The notes: generated from the letters alone by a model not told the origin. A DNA stretch of 64,000 nucleotides from Burkholderiaceae bacterium (GCA_018882785.1 VERI01000002.1:124001-188000); one strand, 5' to 3'; numbered from the stretch's first letter, positions 1 through 8,860 are shown. A program made the numbers and translations.

Positions 1-352
1 CCCGATCCCGAACGATCTCTGCATAACGGACAATATTTGCAGCAGACGGCGTCTCGTGGGCCAGGGTGTTGAGATAGGCGAGCCCGCCCACCTCGTCAGC
101 GCGGCCCAGGCCCTGCAGGGCCTCAAAGGTGGTCACGACATCGGCAGGCCTTCCAGCGTCGATAAGTTTCGCTACCACCTCGAAAATAATTCGATGATCT
201 GCCCGATAAAAATCATCGGCACGGACCACGTCGCCAATCCGATCCCATGCGGCGTTATCAAGCAAAAGGCCTCCGAGAACGGAGGCCTCTGCTTCCACGG
301 AGTGGGGCGGCACGCGAAGCGCGAGCGTCTGGGGATCCGCCGGCTTATTCAC
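1..352 (-). CDS. dnaB: Replicative DNA helicase DnaB, N-terminal part (cut by window edge)
   Basis: The reverse strand translates to MNKPADPQTLALRVPPHS followed by VEAEASVLGGLLLDNAAWD, the typical start of DnaB, the hexameric 5'-3' helicase that unwinds DNA at the replication fork. Only about 117 residues are present, covering the N-terminal domain that binds DnaG primase and loader proteins; the RecA-like motor domain lies beyond position 1. The start is a GTG: 352 is preferred because it gives the family-like MNKP start, but GTG at 358 is equally possible, and an in-frame TGA lies shortly upstream of both. It follows rplI by about 70 bases, the usual betaproteobacterial order rpsF-priB-rpsR-rplI-dnaB. 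Identification is firm; the exact start is not. Confidence 0.9.
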   Translation of the reverse strand, partial: MNKPADPQTLALRVPPHSVEAEASVLGGLLLDNAAWDRIGDVVRADDFYRADHRIIFEVVAKLIDAGRPADVVTTFEALQGLGRADEVGGLAYLNTLAHETPSAANIVRYAEIVRDR

Positions 353-423
353 GGGCACCGCACCTGACGCTCAACAGCCGTGGCATTGCAACTCCCCTTC
401 AGACAATAGACGCGGATCGACGT

Positions 424-876
424 CTAGGCGGCCTCGCCGATCACCCGAATCGTGATGTCGACCACGACATCGGTATGCGGTGCCACCTGGATCGCATGCT
501 CTCCCACAGTCTTCAGCGGGCCATTGGGCATACGTACACATGCCTTCGCTACAGGAAGGCCCTTGGCCTTGAGCGCCTCGGCAACGTCAAAATTGGTCAC
601 CGAACCAAATAGTCGGCCATCCACCCCGGCCTTCTGAGTGATGTCCAGCACCAGGCCCGAGAGCTTTCCGCCGAGGGTCTGGGCCTGGGCCAATTTTTCC
701 GCCTGAATTTTCTCAAGCTCAGCACGGCGGGCCTCGAACTCTGCGATTGCAGTCTCTGTTGCACGGCGGGCCATACCCTGGGGAATAAGAAAGTTACGTG
801 CGAACCCGTCTTTCACTCGAACCACATCGCCGAGTGTTCCCAGGTTGACAACTTTTTCTAAAAGAATGACTTGCAT
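424..876 (-). CDS. rplI: 50S ribosomal protein L9
   Basis: A 150-residue protein starting [19 protein letters not shown] and continuing with [12 protein letters not shown], the signature of the L9 N-terminal rRNA-binding domain. A charged helix (about residues 45-75) leads to the C-terminal domain. L9 binds 23S rRNA near the L1 stalk and helps maintain reading frame. The length is normal for the family. It is the fourth gene of the rpsF-priB-rpsR-rplI ribosomal/primosome operon, lying 28 bases after rpsR and just upstream of dnaB, so cotranscription from an rpsF promoter is likely. Confidence 0.98.
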   Translation of the reverse strand: MQVILLEKVVNLGTLGDVVRVKDGFARNFLIPQGMARRATETAIAEFEARRAELEKIQAEKLAQAQTLGGKLSGLVLDITQKAGVDGRLFGSVTNFDVAEALKAKGLPVAKACVRMPNGPLKTVGEHAIQVAPHTDVVVDITIRVIGEAA

Positions 877-904
877 GTTGTATTCCTCGGTCCGTTACGG
901 CCCA

Positions 905-1180
905 TTAATGGTTATCAGTAAACGCCAGCAGTGCCAGGAAGCGCGCACGCTTAATGGCCGTGGTGAGCTGGCGCTGGTAGCGGGCGTTGGTGCCCGTAAT
1001 CCGTGCCGGAATGATCTTGCCCGTCTCGGTCACAAAATCGCGCAGCGTATCGATGTCTTTGTAGTCGATCTGCTCCACACCCTCTGCAGTAAAACGGCAT
1101 ACACGCTTACGCTTAAAGAGCGCCGACTGGGCGGGACGGCGGGGCCGTTTGTTTTTGTCAAATTTCTTGTTAAACGCCAT
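905..1180 (-). CDS. rpsR: 30S ribosomal protein S18
   Basis: S18 pairs with S6 on the platform of the small ribosomal subunit. The protein (91 residues from the chosen start) contains the family core with [34 protein letters not shown] and [19 protein letters not shown]. The start at 1180 (MAFNKKFDK) matches homologues and has GGAG about 7 bases upstream. An in-frame ATG at 1198 would add six residues (MNWSLN) and is less likely. The gene overlaps the end of priB by 11 bases, suggesting translational coupling. It ends 28 bases before rplI. Confidence 0.96.
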   Translation of the reverse strand: MAFNKKFDKNKRPRRPAQSALFKRKRVCRFTAEGVEQIDYKDIDTLRDFVTETGKIIPARITGTNARYQRQLTTAIKRARFLALLAFTDNH

Positions 1181-1499
1181 GTTCAAACTCCAATTCAAAA
1201 TCTGTTAAATGAATGACCAACTGTCTGCTGTGCTGTCGGGCCTGGGCCAGAAATCCGCTGAGGTGTATCCGAGCCCCGACTGCGAGGCCTTCAACACGCT
1301 CGGCCACCTGCCCCACTGCCTTTCCCTTCGCCTCGAACTGCACCTGCCGATCGATCGCTGCCTCGTTTACCTCACCGCTGTAAGCCAGCATCACTTCCAA
1401 CACTGGTACGCCTGCAGGGGTAAAACGCTTCGCCTTTTTTTCGATCAGGGTGGCGGTCAGACGGACCTGGTTGGTGCCGGCCGACGCGGGGCCGGCCAT
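1170..1499 (-). CDS. priB: Primosomal replication protein N (PriB)
   Basis: A 109-residue single OB-fold protein ([20 protein letters not shown], then [20 protein letters not shown]), matching PriB, the ssDNA-binding partner of PriA helicase in replication restart. Its position between rpsF and rpsR is the classic location and is limited to beta- and gammaproteobacteria. The start ATG shares its A with the rpsF stop (TGATG), so translation is probably coupled. It resembles single-strand binding protein, from which PriB is thought to derive, but it is short and lacks the acidic SSB tail. Confidence 0.93.
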   Translation of the reverse strand: MAGPASAGTNQVRLTATLIEKKAKRFTPAGVPVLEVMLAYSGEVNEAAIDRQVQFEAKGKAVGQVAERVEGLAVGARIHLSGFLAQARQHSRQLVIHLTDFELEFEHGV

Positions 1500-1867
1500 C
1501 AGGCAGCTGCAGGCATCTCGGCGGCGGCCTTGCGGGCCTCCTCACGCTGGATCACTTTGATCATGGGCGAGGGTCCCGTCTCTGCTTTCTTCATGGAAAC
1601 CACCAGATGACGCAGCACTGCATCGTTGAATCGGAAGGCATGGTCCAGCTCGTCCATTTCAGACTGACCACACTCAATATTCATGAGCACGTAGTGGGCC
1701 TTGGCCACTTTCTCGATGGGATAGGACAGCTGACGGCGGCCCCAGTCTTCAGTTCGATGGATTTTGCCGCCCTTGGCGGTCACGATGCTGCTGTAGCGCT
1801 CGACCATGGCAGGCACCTGCTCGCTCTGATCGGGATGGACAATAAAAACGATCTCGTAATGACGCAC
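1499..1867 (-). CDS. rpsF: 30S ribosomal protein S6
   Basis: The 122-residue protein begins [19 protein letters not shown] and carries [19 protein letters not shown] and [10 protein letters not shown], all hallmark S6 segments. S6 forms a heterodimer with S18 in the small-subunit platform. The start is GTG at 1867 with AAGGAGAA six bases upstream. It is the first gene of the rpsF-priB-rpsR-rplI operon, so the operon promoter should lie in the 178-base gap upstream. That gap holds a perfect hairpin that may be an S6:S18 autoregulatory leader. Confidence 0.98.
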   Translation of the reverse strand: MRHYEIVFIVHPDQSEQVPAMVERYSSIVTAKGGKIHRTEDWGRRQLSYPIEKVAKAHYVLMNIECGQSEMDELDHAFRFNDAVLRHLVVSMKKAETGPSPMIKVIQREEARKAAAEMPAAA

Positions 1868-1904
1868 GATTTCTCCTTCTGGTTAAAGCCACCGCCTGAT
1901 AACG

Positions 1905-1920
1905 GCCAGCGCTCGCTGGC
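1905..1920 (-). promoter_or_regulatory. Hairpin in the rpsF leader, possible S6:S18 autoregulatory site
   Basis: About 37 bases upstream of the rpsF GTG, the transcript would contain GCCAGCG, a 2-base centre, then CGCTGGC: a perfect 7-base inverted repeat. It is followed directly by CCG, which sits beside the top of the stem. Many bacteria regulate this operon through an S6:S18-binding leader hairpin with an exposed CCG. The resemblance here is partial (the CCG is beside rather than inside the stem as I read it), so the regulatory role is inference. The rest of the gap (1868-2045) shows no convincing -10/-35 pair. Confidence 0.35.
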
Positions 1921-2045
1921 AAGGTCCTCTTTCTCAGACCCAAGGCGTGTGGCAAGGGAGTCAAAACTCTAGCAGAAACAAAGACTTAGCGCAAATGCAG
2001 GGGCTGGCCGGGCCCGGGGCACCCAGGGCGGCCCGAAAGCCCGCC

Positions 2046-3002
2046 TCAGGCGACCGGCGTCTTCAGCGGCAGCCCCGAGGCATGGGCCAAGAGGTTATCG
2101 GCCGCAAGCTGCATCATCGCCCCACGGGTGGCCTTCGAGGAGCTTGCAATGTGGGGGGTCAGCACCACGTTGTCGAACTGCAGAAAAGCCGGGTCAAATT
2201 TCGGCTCGTTTTCAAAGACGTCCAGCCCGGCCGCCGCGATTCGTCTCTCCCGTAACGCCGTAATCAATGCCTGATCGTCCACCACACCACCGCGGGCAAT
2301 ATTGATCAGCATCGCGCTCGGTTTCATCAGCGCCAGCTCTGCCGCGCCAATCAAGTGATGGGTGGCCTGCGAGTACGGCACGACCAGCATCACGAAATCC
2401 GATTCCCTGAGCAGCTGATCTCGCTCCACCCAGGTGGCCTGCACGGCCTCTTGGCTTCGATTTCGGTTGTGATAAAGGACACGCATGTCAAAACCCGCAG
2501 CCCTGCGGGCAATCGCACACCCGATCCGGCCCATCCCAATAATGCCTAGGGTCGCATGATGCAGATCACGCCCCGTGAACTGATCAAACGCCCAGCCGGT
2601 CCACTGGCCTGCCCGGGCATACCGCTCTGACTCCGGAATGCGACGGGCAGTCGCCATCATTAAGGCGAATCCAAAATCGGCGGTGGTCTGGGTCAGCACG
2701 TCGGGCGTGTTGGTCACACGAATACCCCTGGCCTGACAGGCAGCGACATCAATATTATTGAAGCCGACTGCACCGGTCGCGATCATCTTCAGTCGCGGCG
2801 CGGCAGCGATCACTGCAGCATCAATACGATCGGCCACCGAACAAAATAAACAGTCGGCCTCTGAGACCGCGCGCTGTAGCGTGGCAGCGTCCCAAGGCTG
2901 ATCTGCCGCCTGATTCTCGGCGATGATGTCAAAGGCCGGGGCAAGCGATGCAAGCACCTCCGGATAAATACGACGGGTAATAACGAGTTTGAGTGGGGCC
3001 AT
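2046..3002 (-). CDS. D-2-hydroxyacid dehydrogenase (glyoxylate/hydroxypyruvate/gluconate reductase-like)
   Basis: A 318-residue NAD(P)-dependent dehydrogenase of the D-isomer-specific 2-hydroxyacid family, which interconverts 2-keto acids and D-2-hydroxyacids. The nucleotide-binding loop is GIIGMGRIG (residues 153-161). The catalytic set is complete: Arg237 in NIARGGVVDD, Glu266 in FENEP and His284 in LTPHIAS. The overall pattern (NNIDVAACQARGIRVTNTP, then FGFALMMATAR) is closest to glyoxylate/hydroxypyruvate reductases of the GhrB type, but the substrate cannot be fixed from sequence. It lies 57 bases downstream of the CoxE-like gene on the same strand. Confidence 0.88.
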   Translation of the reverse strand: MAPLKLVITRRIYPEVLASLAPAFDIIAENQAADQPWDAATLQRAVSEADCLFCSVADRIDAAVIAAAPRLKMIATGAVGFNNIDVAACQARGIRVTNTPDVLTQTTADFGFALMMATARRIPESERYARAGQWTGWAFDQFTGRDLHHATLGIIGMGRIGCAIARRAAGFDMRVLYHNRNRSQEAVQATWVERDQLLRESDFVMLVVPYSQATHHLIGAAELALMKPSAMLINIARGGVVDDQALITALRERRIAAAGLDVFENEPKFDPAFLQFDNVVLTPHIASSSKATRGAMMQLAADNLLAHASGLPLKTPVA

Positions 3003-3059
3003 AGCCAGATTGTAATGGTGAGGTTCTGTTGGTGCCCGGCTCGACGGAGGGGATGGGTC

Positions 3060-4232
3060 CTATTTGTTCAGCTCACGCATGGCGCGGGCCAGTCCATCGA
3101 GCGACAGTGGGAACATACGATTTGAGAAGATCGTTCGTATGATCTGAATAGAGTGTCGATAGTCCCAATACCCTTCCTGCTCGGGATTGAGCCAGACAGT
3201 CCGCGGCCAGGTCTCGCGCAGCCGCTGCAGCCACACCGCGCCCGGCTCATCGTTGGTGTATTCAACAGAGCCACCCCGCAGCAGAATCTCATCGGGACTC
3301 ATGGAGGCATCACCAACGATGATCACCTTGTAGTCGTCACCGTACTTATGCATCAGATCACGTAATGGCATGCGATGGCTGCTGCGTCGCACGTTATCGC
3401 GCCATACATGGTCATAAATGCAGTTGTGAAAATAGAAATGCTCCAGGTGCTTAAATTCGCTTCGGGCTGCGGAAAACAACTCCTCACAGACCCGGACATA
3501 GGCATCCATCGAGCCGCCTACATCAAGAAATAACAACACCTTCACCCGGTTATGCCGCTCGGGCCTCAGCCTCAGATCGAGCCACCCCGCATTACGGGCC
3601 GTACCGACAATCGTTCCATCAAGGTCAAGCTCCTCAGGCGCGCCCTCACGGGCAAACCGTCGAAGACGCCGCAGGGCCACCTTGATATTGCGAGTGCCCA
3701 GTTCAACCTGATCATCGAGATTGCGATATTCACGCTGCTGCCAGACCTTGACCGCGGTTCGGTTGCCGGCCGACTCACCGCCAACACGAATGCCCTGCGG
3801 ATGAAAACCGTTGTTGCCAAAAGGTGAACTGCCGCCCGTTCCAATCCACTTGCTGCCGCCCTGATGCCGGCCCTTTTGCTCCTCGAGGCGCTTGCGAAAC
3901 TCCTCCATCAGCTTTTCCCAGCCGAGCTTCTCAAGCCTGGCTTTGTCCTCGGGACTGAGGACCTTTTTCGCCATCACCTTCAGCCAATCCTCGGGAATAT
4001 CTACGCCGAGCCCAGGCAGTGACGCCACCCCCTTGAAGTACTCGCCAAAGGCCTGATCGAACTTGTCGTAATGGCTCTCATCTTTGACAAGACAGGTCCG
4101 AGATAGAAAATAAAACTCATCGATGGAGTGGCCCGCGACCCGGGCCTGCATCGCCTCCAGCAGGGTCAGATACTCGCGCGTGGAGACCGGCAGCCGTCTG
4201 GCCTTGAGATGGAGAAAAAAATCAATCAGCAT
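3060..4232 (-). CDS. CoxE-like VWA-domain protein (partner of the MoxR ATPase)
   Basis: A 390-residue protein with a C-terminal von Willebrand A domain. The metal-binding MIDAS loop reads LLFLDVGGSMDAY (Asp237-x-Gly-Gly-Ser241), the variant typical of CoxE-type proteins rather than canonical DxSxS. A charged basic region (residues about 95-135) precedes it. In carboxydotrophs CoxD/CoxE help mature the CO dehydrogenase active site, but MoxR-VWA pairs of this type also occur without CO dehydrogenase, as here. The ATG at 4232 matches homologues (MLIDFFLHLKARRLPVSTRE); an upstream GTG at 4241 overlaps the MoxR stop (TAGTG) and cannot be excluded. The actual client protein is unknown. Confidence 0.85.
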   Translation of the reverse strand: MLIDFFLHLKARRLPVSTREYLTLLEAMQARVAGHSIDEFYFLSRTCLVKDESHYDKFDQAFGEYFKGVASLPGLGVDIPEDWLKVMAKKVLSPEDKARLEKLGWEKLMEEFRKRLEEQKGRHQGGSKWIGTGGSSPFGNNGFHPQGIRVGGESAGNRTAVKVWQQREYRNLDDQVELGTRNIKVALRRLRRFAREGAPEELDLDGTIVGTARNAGWLDLRLRPERHNRVKVLLFLDVGGSMDAYVRVCEELFSAARSEFKHLEHFYFHNCIYDHVWRDNVRRSSHRMPLRDLMHKYGDDYKVIIVGDASMSPDEILLRGGSVEYTNDEPGAVWLQRLRETWPRTVWLNPEQEGYWDYRHSIQIIRTIFSNRMFPLSLDGLARAMRELNK

Positions 4233-4240
4233 CCCAACCA

Positions 4241-5083
4241 CTAACGATTGGCACGCACCATGGTCACCAGACGCTCAAATAAATGCATGTCCTGCTCATT
4301 TTTTAACAGTGCACCATGCAGCGGAGGGACGATGGTCTTGTGGTCCTGACTACGCAGGGCCTCGGGTGGAATGTCCTCTGCCATCAAGAGCCTCAGCCAG
4401 TCAATCAGCTCGGATGTCGATGGCTTTTTCTTCAATCCGGGCACTTCGCGCAGCTCAAAAAACACTTCAAGGGCCTCGCGCAGCAACGTCTGTTTTAACT
4501 TCGGAAAATGCACCCCGACAATTTTTTCCATGGTCGGACGGTCAGGGAACTTGATGTAATGAAAAAAGCAGCGCCGCAGAAATGCGTCCGGCAGTTCTTT
4601 CTCGTTATTCGAGGTAATGATCACCAATGGGCGACGGACGGCCTGAATGGTCTGCCGGGTCTCGTAGACATGGAACTCCATGCGATCCAGTTCACGCAGC
4701 AGATCGTTGGGAAATTCAATATCGGCCTTGTCGACCTCGTCGATCAGGATCACACATGGCTGCTGCTGCTCAAAGGCCTGCCAGAGCACGCCCTTGACGA
4801 TGTAATTGCCAATATCCTTGACCTTTTCATCGCCCAGCTGAGAATCACGTAGGCGGGCAACTGCGTCGTACTCATACAGCCCCTGCTGGGCCTTGGTCGT
4901 CGATTTGATATGCCACTGCAGCAGCGGAAGATTCAACGCGCTGGCAACCTCTTCCGCCAGCATGGTTTTACCCGTCCCGGGCTCGCCCTTAATCAGCAGC
5001 GGACGCTCCAGCGTAATCGCCGCATTGACCGCCAGCATCAGGTCCGGCGTGGCGACATAGGAATCAGATCCTTCAAAACGCAT
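4241..5083 (-). CDS. MoxR-family AAA+ ATPase (CoxD-like)
   Basis: A 280-residue AAA+ ATPase. Walker A is GEPGTGKT (residues 33-40), Walker B is VILIDEVDKAD (about 111-121) and sensor 1 is VIITSNNEKELPDAF with FLRRCFFHY following. MoxR ATPases act as chaperones that, with a VWA-domain partner, mature or activate enzyme complexes. The partner here is the CoxE-like gene directly downstream, whose start overlaps or nearly touches this stop. No recognisable client (CO dehydrogenase, methanol dehydrogenase) is in the window. It lies downstream of the LutC-like gene with a 49-base gap. Confidence 0.9.
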   Translation of the reverse strand: MRFEGSDSYVATPDLMLAVNAAITLERPLLIKGEPGTGKTMLAEEVASALNLPLLQWHIKSTTKAQQGLYEYDAVARLRDSQLGDEKVKDIGNYIVKGVLWQAFEQQQPCVILIDEVDKADIEFPNDLLRELDRMEFHVYETRQTIQAVRRPLVIITSNNEKELPDAFLRRCFFHYIKFPDRPTMEKIVGVHFPKLKQTLLREALEVFFELREVPGLKKKPSTSELIDWLRLLMAEDIPPEALRSQDHKTIVPPLHGALLKNEQDMHLFERLVTMVRANR

Positions 5084-5132
5084 CTTCAGAAATCCTTCAG
5101 CTCTTATAAAACCGTTAACGGCCGATCCAGCG

Positions 5133-5834
5133 CTAGGCGCCCGACACGATCACCAAGTGCACGCGATAGGGCCCATGGGCCCCCAGCACGATGGTCTGCT
5201 CAATATCACCGGTGCGGGATGGCCCCGAGATGAAATTCAGGGCGCGGGGGGGCGCGCCCCGTTCGTGCCGCATCAGCGCGAATGTGTCCTCCATGTGCGC
5301 CACGATGCGCGATCGGGGCACGACGGCAATATGTGTCTCCGGCAACAACGCCATCGATGCGGGCGATTCGGGGCCGGACAACAGCGCAAGCGTGCCGGTC
5401 TCCGCAATCGCCGTGAAGCAGCCAGTAATGCCCACCATGTCAGGAGCAGGATCATCACGAACAGGCGCGCGCGCCTGCACATCAAGTCCGGCGGCCTTCC
5501 AGTCAAGTCCCGCCAGGGCATTCCAGACCACCGCCTGATGGCCCAGGCCGCGAGACTGTAGGTAACGGGCCACGGCAGCGGGCACCTCCTCCAGCCGGGC
5601 GACCTGGTCTACCGAAGACTGCAGTTTTTCGGACTGCTCAATAAATCGCGCGACGAGATCGTGGCCAACATCGGGCTGTGGCCCGATTGGTTTCTGGGCC
5701 ACGTAGTTGATGTTGAGTTCCTCTTCGCGGTCCTTGGCCTGGGCAGGCCGGCCCTGGGCCGCGCGGATGCGAGACAGAATCCGCTTCCGTGATGCCTGAG
5801 TGTCCAGGCTGTCTAAAGGCGATTTGTCGGACAT
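5133..5834 (-). CDS. LutC/YkgG-family LUD-domain protein
   Basis: A 233-residue protein with the LUD fold. The C-terminal part GITGCFTAIAETGTLALLSG ... PETHIAVVPRSRIV ... FISGPSRTGDIEQTIVLG is characteristic of LutC. In the LutABC system (L-lactate oxidation) LutC works with the iron-sulfur proteins LutA and LutB, but neither is present here: upstream lies divergent ferredoxin fdxA and downstream the MoxR/CoxE pair. It is therefore an orphan LutC whose partners may be elsewhere in the genome. The start ATG at 5834 (MSDKSPLDSLDTQASRKRIL) looks natural. The family call is firm; involvement in lactate oxidation is only an inference. Confidence 0.82.
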   Translation of the reverse strand: MSDKSPLDSLDTQASRKRILSRIRAAQGRPAQAKDREEELNINYVAQKPIGPQPDVGHDLVARFIEQSEKLQSSVDQVARLEEVPAAVARYLQSRGLGHQAVVWNALAGLDWKAAGLDVQARAPVRDDPAPDMVGITGCFTAIAETGTLALLSGPESPASMALLPETHIAVVPRSRIVAHMEDTFALMRHERGAPPRALNFISGPSRTGDIEQTIVLGAHGPYRVHLVIVSGA

Positions 5835-5925
5835 GGAAATGGCCCCCTCTTGGCCTGAAACAAGGGCTTACCCTGAGTGAACTTCGCTAGAATGGGAAGT
5901 GTAACGTTCAACGCCCTGAATCACC

Positions 5926-6249
5926 ATGACCCACGTCGTCACCGAATCCTGCATTAAATGTCGCTATACCGACTGTGTCGATGTATGTCCTGTCGACTGC
6001 TTTCGGAAGGGGCCCAACTTTCTGGTCATCGATCCCGATGAATGTATCGACTGCGCGGTCTGCATTCCGGAGTGTCCGGTAAGTGCCATCTTCGCAGAGG
6101 AAGATGTGCCAGAAGACCAGAGAGATTTCATTGCGATGAACGCCGAGCTCTCGCAAAACTGGCCCACCATCACCCGCATGGAACCGCACTTCCCCGACGC
6201 CGACGAGTGGGCCGACGTCAAGGATAAGCGTGGGCTCCTTGAACGGTGA
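5926..6249 (+). CDS. fdxA: 7Fe ferredoxin FdxA
   Basis: A 107-residue low-potential electron carrier. Cys9, Cys17 and Cys50 fit a [3Fe-4S] cluster; Cys21, Cys40, Cys43 and Cys46 fit a [4Fe-4S] cluster ([19 protein letters not shown] and [16 protein letters not shown]). The C-terminal extension ([13 protein letters not shown]) is typical of FdxA. It overlaps the fpr start by 4 bases (GTGA), so the pair is likely cotranslated and Fpr is a probable redox partner. The 91-base gap to the divergent LutC-like gene should hold the promoter; TAGAAT at 5888-5893 is a possible -10 without a clear -35. Confidence 0.95.
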   Translation: MTHVVTESCIKCRYTDCVDVCPVDCFRKGPNFLVIDPDECIDCAVCIPECPVSAIFAEEDVPEDQRDFIAMNAELSQNWPTITRMEPHFPDADEWADVKDKRGLLER

Positions 6250-7025
6250 CTGCATCCGCTGCGGATAAGTTCACGCACGAGGCGATCACTTGGATTCATC
6301 CCTGGACGTCTCATCTCTTCTCCTTTAAGACCACCCGACCGACAGGCTTTCGGTTCAGCGCAGGTCAATTTGCCCGGCTTGGCGTCACCAAGGCAGATGG
6401 GTCGGTGGCCTGGCGGGCCTACTCAATGGTCTCGGGGCCATATGATGAATTCCTAGAGTTCTATTCCATCGTCGTCCCGGGCGGAGAATTCACCAGCGAA
6501 CTCTCCAGACTAAAAGTCGGCGATACGCTCCTCATTGACAAGCAAAATCACGGGTTTCTGACGCTGTCGCGATTCGCGGGAGGCCGTGATCTCTGGCTGC
6601 TGTCGACGGGCACAGGACTGGCACCCTTCTTATCGATTCTCGCCGACCCCCACGCCTGGGAGACCTTCGAGGCCATCATCTTGGTGCACAGCGTTCGATC
6701 AGAAGAAGAACTCGCGTATCGGCAGACGATTGAGGGATTTTCGGCACATGCGCTATTTGCAGAGCAGGCGCATAAGCTTCGTTACATTCCGGTCATCACC
6801 CGGCAGCAGGTCCCGGGAACGTTGGGAGAGCGGATCACGCGATTGATTGAATCCGGGGGGCTCGAACGCGCTGCAGGACGATCACTTGACCTAGACAACT
6901 CCCGAATCATGCTCTGTGGCAACCCGGAAATGGTCGACGAGACCCGAGCAGTTCTAAAGTCAAAGGGATTTCGAACCAGTCGACAGTCCAGCCCGGGGCA
7001 GATCGCTGTGGAAAATTATTGGTAA
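6246..7025 (+). CDS. fpr: Ferredoxin--NADP(+) reductase
   Basis: A 259-residue flavoprotein that moves electrons between NADPH and ferredoxin. The FAD-binding motif RAYSMVSG is at residues 57-64, and the NADP-binding segment [13 protein letters not shown] at 120-132. The protein ends in the aromatic tail GQIAVENYW usual for bacterial Fpr. It starts at a GTG overlapping the fdxA stop (GTGA), which fits a functional FdxA-Fpr couple in defence against oxidative stress or Fe-S assembly. The next gene, phaZ, starts 28 bases later. Confidence 0.94.
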   Translation: MTASAADKFTHEAITWIHPWTSHLFSFKTTRPTGFRFSAGQFARLGVTKADGSVAWRAYSMVSGPYDEFLEFYSIVVPGGEFTSELSRLKVGDTLLIDKQNHGFLTLSRFAGGRDLWLLSTGTGLAPFLSILADPHAWETFEAIILVHSVRSEEELAYRQTIEGFSAHALFAEQAHKLRYIPVITRQQVPGTLGERITRLIESGGLERAAGRSLDLDNSRIMLCGNPEMVDETRAVLKSKGFRTSRQSSPGQIAVENYW

Positions 7026-7053
7026 ACTCGCGGCCAAGGAGAACCACACCCAC

Positions 7054-8283
7054 GTGCTCTATCAGCTCCACGAGTTACAACGTTCCATACTCCACCCGAT
7101 CAGCAATCTGGCCAGCGCTGGCGCGCACCTCTATTCAAATCCCTATAGTCCGTTGTCATATACGCCGTTTTCTCGACGGCTCGCAGCGACGTTTGACCTG
7201 GTCCACCGGATCGGCAAGGACTACGAAAAACCCGCATTTGGTATCTCCGAAACCCCAATCGACGGAACTGCAGTTCCGATCATCGAGCGGGTCATCGCCG
7301 AAAAGCCATTTTGTAAGCTCATCCATTTCGAGCGGCAGTTCCACGACGCAGACAAGCGGCCGGCAGATCCAAAGCTTCTCCTGGTGGCGCCGATGTCGGG
7401 CCACCACGCCACCCTGTTGCGCGATACGGTTCGGGCGCTTGTGCCCAACCACGAGGTCTATATCACCGACTGGATTGATGCACGAATGGTGCCCCTGAAG
7501 CTGGGGCCTTTTCATCTCGATGACTATGTCGAATATGTCTGTGACTTCATCAGTCTGCTATCTCCAGATCTGAATGTGATGTCAGTCTGCCAGCCAACGG
7601 TGCCTGTGCTTGCGGCGGTGTCGCTGATGGCAAGCGAAAACAATCCGGCCATCCCGAGAACCATCATCATGATGGGTGGACCCATCGATTCGCGCAAAAG
7701 CCCGACGTCAGTCAATGATCTGGCAATCCGTAAATCGTTCGACTGGTTTGAAAACCATGTGATCTACACCGTGCCCTATAAATATCCGGGCTATCTGCGT
7801 AGGGTCTACCCAGGCTTTCTTCAGCACGCAGGGTTCGTGGCAATGAATCCTGACCGCCATCTGACCTCGCACTATGACTACTATCTGCAGCTCATCAAGG
7901 GTGATGACGAAAGTGCGGATTCCCATCGGGCCTTCTACGATGAGTACAACGCCGTGCTGGACCTGGCGGCCGAGTTTTATCTCGATACGATCCGCGTGGT
8001 CTTTCAGGATCACCTCCTGCCCAAAGGAGAGTGGACGGTGCGTGGCAGGCCCGTGCGGCCGCAAGACATCACCAAGACTGCGCTGCTCACTGTAGAAGGC
8101 GAGCTGGACGACATATCAGGCCCTGGCCAGACCCAGGCGGCCCATGACCTCTGCACCGGCATTCCCGCCCATCGGCAGCAGGATCTCGTCATACCAAAGG
8201 CCGGCCACTACGGCATTTTCAGTGGACGACGCTGGCGTGAACAGGTTGCCCCCAAGATCGCCGATTTCATCCGACGCCATTGA
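7054..8283 (+). CDS. phaZ: Intracellular poly(3-hydroxyalkanoate) depolymerase (PhaZ)
   Basis: A 409-residue alpha/beta-hydrolase matching intracellular PHB depolymerases of the Cupriavidus PhaZ1 type (start [15 protein letters not shown]). These enzymes cleave stored native polyester granules and use Cys instead of Ser as nucleophile: here MSVCQPTVP places Cys179. The likely acid is Asp352 or Asp353 ([11 protein letters not shown]) and the base His385 ([10 protein letters not shown]). It starts with GTG at 7054, with AGGAGA about 11 bases before. The 3' end overlaps the RnfB-like gene. It implies the organism accumulates polyhydroxybutyrate, though phaC is not in the window. Confidence 0.93.
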   Translation: MLYQLHELQRSILHPISNLASAGAHLYSNPYSPLSYTPFSRRLAATFDLVHRIGKDYEKPAFGISETPIDGTAVPIIERVIAEKPFCKLIHFERQFHDADKRPADPKLLLVAPMSGHHATLLRDTVRALVPNHEVYITDWIDARMVPLKLGPFHLDDYVEYVCDFISLLSPDLNVMSVCQPTVPVLAAVSLMASENNPAIPRTIIMMGGPIDSRKSPTSVNDLAIRKSFDWFENHVIYTVPYKYPGYLRRVYPGFLQHAGFVAMNPDRHLTSHYDYYLQLIKGDDESADSHRAFYDEYNAVLDLAAEFYLDTIRVVFQDHLLPKGEWTVRGRPVRPQDITKTALLTVEGELDDISGPGQTQAAHDLCTGIPAHRQQDLVIPKAGHYGIFSGRRWREQVAPKIADFIRRH

Positions 8284-8860
8284 CGCTGTTCTGCCGCAGA
8301 CGCAGTGCACGCGTTGCGGCTATCCCTGCTGTCGGGATTACGCCCAGGCCATCGCCCGTGGCGAGGCCAACATCAACCAATGCCCACCAGGTGGCGACGC
8401 CGGCATTCACGCCCTGAGCCGTGTCACGGGCCTACCCTACACGCCGCTTAATGCCTCGCATGGTTCCGAGGGGCCAAGAGGCCTGGCGTTGATTGATGAG
8501 TCACGATGTATTGGCTGCACACTCTGCATCAAGGCATGCCCGGTAGACGCCATCGTGGGCGGATTCAAATTCATGCATACCGTGCTGACAGCGCAATGCA
8601 CCGGCTGCGAGCTCTGCGTGGCGCCCTGCCCGGTGAACTGCATTGAAATGGTGACGCCAGAGCCGGCCCTGGGCTGGACAGAACAAGATGCTGCAGCGTC
8701 ACGCGATCGCTTTAAAAAACGTCAGAATCGGCTGGCCAGACTGAACGCACAGGATGCCCAGTCCGTCCCACAGCGCGATCAGATGGCCAAGATCCTGGAT
8801 CGGGCGAAACATCGGGCGCGCGTACGGCTGACGGCACCGAAGGACCGCGGCCCCGAATGA
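8237..8860 (+). CDS. RnfB-like iron-sulfur protein (orphan)
   Basis: About 207 residues. The N-terminal Fe-S motif is C24-x2-C27-x4-C32-x16-C49 ([16 protein letters not shown] ... INQCPPGGD), followed by a two-[4Fe-4S] ferredoxin domain ([15 protein letters not shown] and [15 protein letters not shown]). A charged tail ends the protein. This is the soluble part of RnfB; the N-terminal membrane anchor of true RnfB is missing, as is common in betaproteobacterial RnfB-like proteins, and no other rnf genes are nearby. The start is uncertain: GTG at 8237 is preferred, TTG at 8246 is possible, and both lie inside phaZ. It overlaps nth by 4 bases (ATGA). Confidence 0.82.
   Translation: MNRLPPRSPISSDAIDAVLPQTQCTRCGYPCCRDYAQAIARGEANINQCPPGGDAGIHALSRVTGLPYTPLNASHGSEGPRGLALIDESRCIGCTLCIKACPVDAIVGGFKFMHTVLTAQCTGCELCVAPCPVNCIEMVTPEPALGWTEQDAAASRDRFKKRQNRLARLNAQDAQSVPQRDQMAKILDRAKHRARVRLTAPKDRGPE

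Noticed and set aside
8144..8236. Upstream extension of the RnfB-like protein by 31 residues
   Set aside because: It would overlap phaZ by 140 bases and adds a sequence without family resemblance; homologues begin just before the first Cys motif.
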